This document shows positions 61,107 to 64,000 of a stretch of 64,000 nucleotides of DNA, in pieces. The number at the start of each line of letters is the position of its first letter. Within the stretch, counting starts at the first letter, position 1. Below the pieces are notes generated by a model. It saw nothing but the letters and a program-made list of their open reading frames with translations, searched no databases and had not been told where the DNA came from. A program made the translations under genes and the position numbers. The DNA comes from Gilvimarinus chinensis DSM 19667 (lineage in GTDB: Bacteria; Pseudomonadota; Gammaproteobacteria; Pseudomonadales; Cellvibrionaceae): assembly GCF_000377745.1 (NCBI RefSeq), contig NZ_KB898710.1:203228-267227 (forward strand), written 5' to 3'.

Positions 61107-64000
61107 ATGGCTAATCAATCTGCGTCAGTTATCTCACTTCAAGGTCGCGCCTGGGCTAAAGACTCCGAAGGTAATCTACGAGAGCTAAAAGTTGGTGATG
61201 TACTTGCCGCGGATGAGCAGCTGGTAAGTGAAGCCAATACGCAAATAGTACTGGACTTTGGGGGTGAAACCGCCAGTCTTACAGGGGCTCACACTGTTTC
61301 CATGAGTCCCGACCTGTGGCCAGAAACAGCAGCCCTCGAGTCTCAGGCCAGTCTGCTTGAGAGTCAATTTGAAAGCATCCTCGCCAGCCTTGATAACAAT
61401 GATGAAATGCTGCAGCAGCACCAATTTAATGATATCTACGCTTCTCTTGATGTTAATGATGAGCTTCTCGGGGCCACCCCCTTCGAAGTCATTCTTAGTG
61501 CTCTAGAAGTCAATGAGGACTTACTTCAAGACAATCAATTTGCGGATATTTACAGTAGTTTAGCGGCGAATGAAGCATTATTAAAAGACAGTGACTTTTC
61601 CACCATATACAACTACTTAGCTGAAAACGATGCGCTTTTGTTGGATGCGCGAGTCGATGATTTGCTTGCCTCTTTGCAGGCTAACGAACAGGCTCTGTTA
61701 GCGGGCGATGGCGATTTGTTAGACCAACTCGGGGAAGCGCCTGCAGCGGGGAGTGCCGGTAGTGAAGGTGGCAACAGTTTTGTTCGCCTATCGCGCATCA
61801 ATGAATCGGTTGCAGATCCAAACTTGAGTGTGTTCTCGGCCCGAGCAGGTCAATCGCAAACGTCTCCCGAGTCCGATGTTCGCGCCAATGAAGCTCCTGA
61901 AATAGCCGCTCAATCGTTCAGCACCTCTGAGGATACGCCGCTTGAAGGGCAAATTGATGTCGCTGACCCGGAGAATGATGGCCTGACGTTTGTATTGATC
62001 GGTGCACCGGCTAATGGCCAGGTGCAGATCGATCCGCAAACGGGTGATTTTGTTTACAGTCCTGCGGAGAACTTTAACGGCGATGACAGCTTTACCGTTC
62101 AGGTGAGTGATGGCCAGCAAAGCACCACAGAGGTCATAGCGGTTCAAGTTCAACCCGTAAATGATGCGCCCCAAAGTAACGACGAAACCCTCACTACCCC
62201 TGAAGATACCCCGGTATCAGGTCAGGTCGAGGCAACAGACATTGACTTGCCCGAGGGCGATGCACTTGTCTTTAGCCTAACAACTCCTCCCGAGAATGGT
62301 GTTGTTTCGTTAGACGAAAGCACTGGTGAATACACTTACACGCCCGCTGGCAACTACAGCGGTGAAGACAGTTTTGTTGTGACTGTGACTGATTCGGCTG
62401 GGGCCACAAGCACCTCTGTTATTGATGTGACGGTGACTCCTGTAAATGATTCGCCTGAAGCGGTAGACGATAGCGTCGCTACCACAGCAAATACAACCTC
62501 CACAGGCAATGCGTTAGATAATGATTTCGACACAGACAGCGAATCGTTGAGTGTTTCAACATTTAGTATCTCTGGCGATGCCACGGTTTACACCGCTGGA
62601 GATACTGTTGCCATTGACGGTGTAGGTCAATTTCAGTTGCTGGCCGATGGCAGTTTTAGCTTTACACCGCTTACAGGCTTTGGAGGGTCAATCCCCGAGG
62701 TCACTTATACCGCAACCGATGGCGAGCTTACCGATACGGCTGTAATCCGTTTTGCGGATATTCCAGCACCGGGGCAACCCGGGGGGCCAGCATTGCCCGT
62801 TGCCAACATCACTTTGGATACCGTCACTGCAGACAACTTGATTGACGGTAGTGAAGCAAACCAAGACATTGCTCTCTCTGGCTCTGTGTCAGGTGATGCG
62901 AAAGAGGGTGATGTTGTTTCTCTGGTAATTGGCGGAAACTCCTACAGCACGGTAGTTACAGGTAATGGCACTTTTTCAGTGGTAGTACCCGGTAGCCTCC
63001 TCGCTGCAAACAATAGCGTTTCTGCGTCGGTGGCGGGTCAGGATCCTGCTGGAAATAATTATTCGGCTTCTACGGTTGTAAATTATGAGGTAGATCTCTC
63101 TGGGCCAAGTATCAACATTATTGATGGCAATGGAAGTGAAGTGGGGGAGCAGTTTAGCCAGGAGGCCAGCGCAGAGAGCGTTAGTGGTGAAGTAGTTGTA
63201 TCTGCAACTTCAGGTATTAGTCAAATCACCGTTAATGGTGTAAGTATTATTAGTTCCAACCCGCAGACCCCTATATTGATCGAAGGTGATTTTGGCTCGC
63301 TCTATATAGATGGTTACGATGTTAATACAGGCCAAATTACTTATACCTATACTGAAAACGGTAACGCTGAAAATCACTCTAATGGTGATCAAAGTGTTAT
63401 CGATCAGTTTACTTTCAGTGTCACAGATAACGCGAATACCACTACCACAGATGTGCTGGACATATTGATTGGCGACACGGAACCAGAGGCCGTAGCTGAC
63501 AGCTTTGCAGCCACTGAAGATCAAGTGTTTTATGGCAATGTGAGCACCAATGATACGCAAAGCTCTGACGGTAACACTTACAGCGTAGAGGAGGGCGGTG
63601 GCCCTTCATTCGGCACGGTTAACATGAATGCCGATGGTACATTCGACTACACCCCTGACGCTAATTACAACGGCAATGACAGTTTTACTTATACCGTCGT
63701 GGACGGAGATGGGGATGTTCGCACGTCGATCGTTGAAATCGCGGTAGCTTCTGTCAACGACGAGCCGGTGGCGGTGGCCGACAGCGCCAGCACCGCGGAA
63801 GACACGGTGCTCACGAGCAGCGTGGATCTGGATGCGAACGACACGGACCTGGATGGCGACAGCCTGAGTGTGGTGGCGGGCACGTTCACCACGAGCGAGG
63901 GCGGCACCATCGTGATCGCCAGCGACGGCAGCTACACCTACACGCCGGCGGCGAACTTCACCGGCACCGACACGGTGGACTACACCGTGACCGACGGCAG
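61107..64000 (+). CDS. Giant retention-module adhesin 2 (LapA-like), N-terminal part
   Basis: An in-frame TAG two codons upstream fixes the ATG at 61107; the frame stays open to the window end (964 codons). Residues 1-75 match the N terminus of adhesin 1 (VISLQGRAWAKDSEGN). Residues 86-199 are six 19-residue repeats. A PAAG motif at 212-215, followed by SFVRLSRINESV, is the layout of the LapG cleavage site in LapA-type proteins. From about residue 265 cadherin-like and Ig-like repeats follow, each ending near PVND. No cysteine is seen. The last 250 bases are markedly GC-rich. The C terminus, with any RTX repeats, lies outside the window. Ribosome site weak. Confidence 0.88.
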   Translation, partial: MANQSASVISLQGRAWAKDSEGNLRELKVGDVLAADEQLVSEANTQIVLDFGGETASLTGAHTVSMSPDLWPETAALESQASLLESQFESILASLDNNDEMLQQHQFNDIYASLDVNDELLGATPFEVILSALEVNEDLLQDNQFADIYSSLAANEALLKDSDFSTIYNYLAENDALLLDARVDDLLASLQANEQALLAGDGDLLDQLGEAPAAGSAGSEGGNSFVRLSRINESVADPNLSVFSARAGQSQTSPESDVRANEAPEIAAQSFSTSEDTPLEGQIDVADPENDGLTFVLIGAPANGQVQIDPQTGDFVYSPAENFNGDDSFTVQVSDGQQSTTEVIAVQVQPVNDAPQSNDETLTTPEDTPVSGQVEATDIDLPEGDALVFSLTTPPENGVVSLDESTGEYTYTPAGNYSGEDSFVVTVTDSAGATSTSVIDVTVTPVNDSPEAVDDSVATTANTTSTGNALDNDFDTDSESLSVSTFSISGDATVYTAGDTVAIDGVGQFQLLADGSFSFTPLTGFGGSIPEVTYTATDGELTDTAVIRFADIPAPGQPGGPALPVANITLDTVTADNLIDGSEANQDIALSGSVSGDAKEGDVVSLVIGGNSYSTVVTGNGTFSVVVPGSLLAANNSVSASVAGQDPAGNNYSASTVVNYEVDLSGPSINIIDGNGSEVGEQFSQEASAESVSGEVVVSATSGISQITVNGVSIISSNPQTPILIEGDFGSLYIDGYDVNTGQITYTYTENGNAENHSNGDQSVIDQFTFSVTDNANTTTTDVLDILIGDTEPEAVADSFAATEDQVFYGNVSTNDTQSSDGNTYSVEEGGGPSFGTVNMNADGTFDYTPDANYNGNDSFTYTVVDGDGDVRTSIVEIAVASVNDEPVAVADSASTAEDTVLTSSVDLDANDTDLDGDSLSVVAGTFTTSEGGTIVIASDGSYTYTPAANFTGTDTVDYTVTDG
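61362..61703 (+). repeat. Six tandem 57-base/19-residue repeats in adhesin 2
   Basis: Protein repeats follow the pattern xxFxxIyxSLxxNexLLxx, for example HQFNDIYASLDVNDELLGA and NQFADIYSSLAANEALLKD. Units are residues 86-104, 105-123, 124-142, 143-161, 162-180 and 181-199. The last unit is the most diverged. DNA copies differ at many third positions, so the duplication is old. Confidence 0.88.
61740..61751 (+). other. LapG-like protease recognition motif (PAAG) codons
   Basis: Codons for Pro212-Ala-Ala-Gly215 in adhesin 2. LapG-type periplasmic proteases cut LapA-like adhesins at (T/A/P)AAG, and the downstream SFVRLSRINESV matches the segment that normally follows the site. Confidence 0.55.

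Noticed and set aside
1..64000. CRISPR arrays, insertion sequences, prophage genes
   Set aside because: No spaced short direct repeats, transposase motifs or phage structural genes were seen. The repeats in the adhesins are protein-coding and diverged.

Overview
The window reads as a chromosomal segment of a marine-type gammaproteobacterium, probably in the Cellvibrionales/Pseudomonadales area. The basis is gene content: FNR/ANR, EpmC, RlmM, GcvR, a PA2817-family protein, the sodium-pumping oxaloacetate decarboxylase OadGAB, and a LapA-type giant-adhesin locus. GC content looks close to 50%, genes are tightly packed, and I see no IS element, prophage or CRISPR. I cannot name the genus from the sequence alone.

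Region 1 (1-8.8 kb) is housekeeping: trhO, two orphan genes, a DUF4202 gene with fnr, a glutaminyl cyclase, a DUF502 membrane protein, and a coupled minus-strand run trmL-mioC-fldB-mnmC. Region 2 (8.8-13.1 kb) is a two-gene assimilatory nitrate reductase unit (FAD/NADH reductase plus NasA) behind a sequence matching a sigma-54 promoter and an NtrC-like dyad. Region 3 (13-26.4 kb) holds single-copy housekeeping genes: gcvR, yheU, rlmM, tusA, epmC, a FEN-type exonuclease, pdxB, an NAD-kinase-like gene, an RlmI-type methylase, alaA and msrB. Region 4 (26.5-34.7 kb) has a duplicated tRNA-Glu/tRNA-Gly pair, tRNA-Ser and tRNA-Arg, a YadGH ABC exporter joined to queF, a membrane adenylate cyclase, a coiled-coil membrane protein and a nitroreductase. 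Region 5 (34.7-44.4 kb) has ggt, dusC, oadGAB, srmB, mtfA and phoH.

Region 6 (44.4 kb to the end) is the most distinctive part. It encodes a type I secretion system (LapE-like outer-membrane factor with a degenerate OmpA-like tail, LapB-like ATPase, LapC-like adaptor), a LuxR-type regulator inside the operon, and two consecutive giant cadherin/VCBS-type adhesins. The first has 3358 residues; the second runs off the window. The two share an N-terminal retention-type domain. Only the second shows a LapG-like PAAG cleavage motif, preceded by six 19-residue helical repeats. In the last 250 bases of the second adhesin the GC content jumps from about 51% to about 67%, which suggests the edge of a homogenised or imported repeat array. 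LapD and LapG are not in the window.

By function, several genes act on tRNA position 34 (trhO, mnmC, trmL, tusA, queF), nitrate assimilation looks nitrogen-regulated, and the right end is a surface-attachment locus. All family assignments come from reading motifs by eye; no database search was run.
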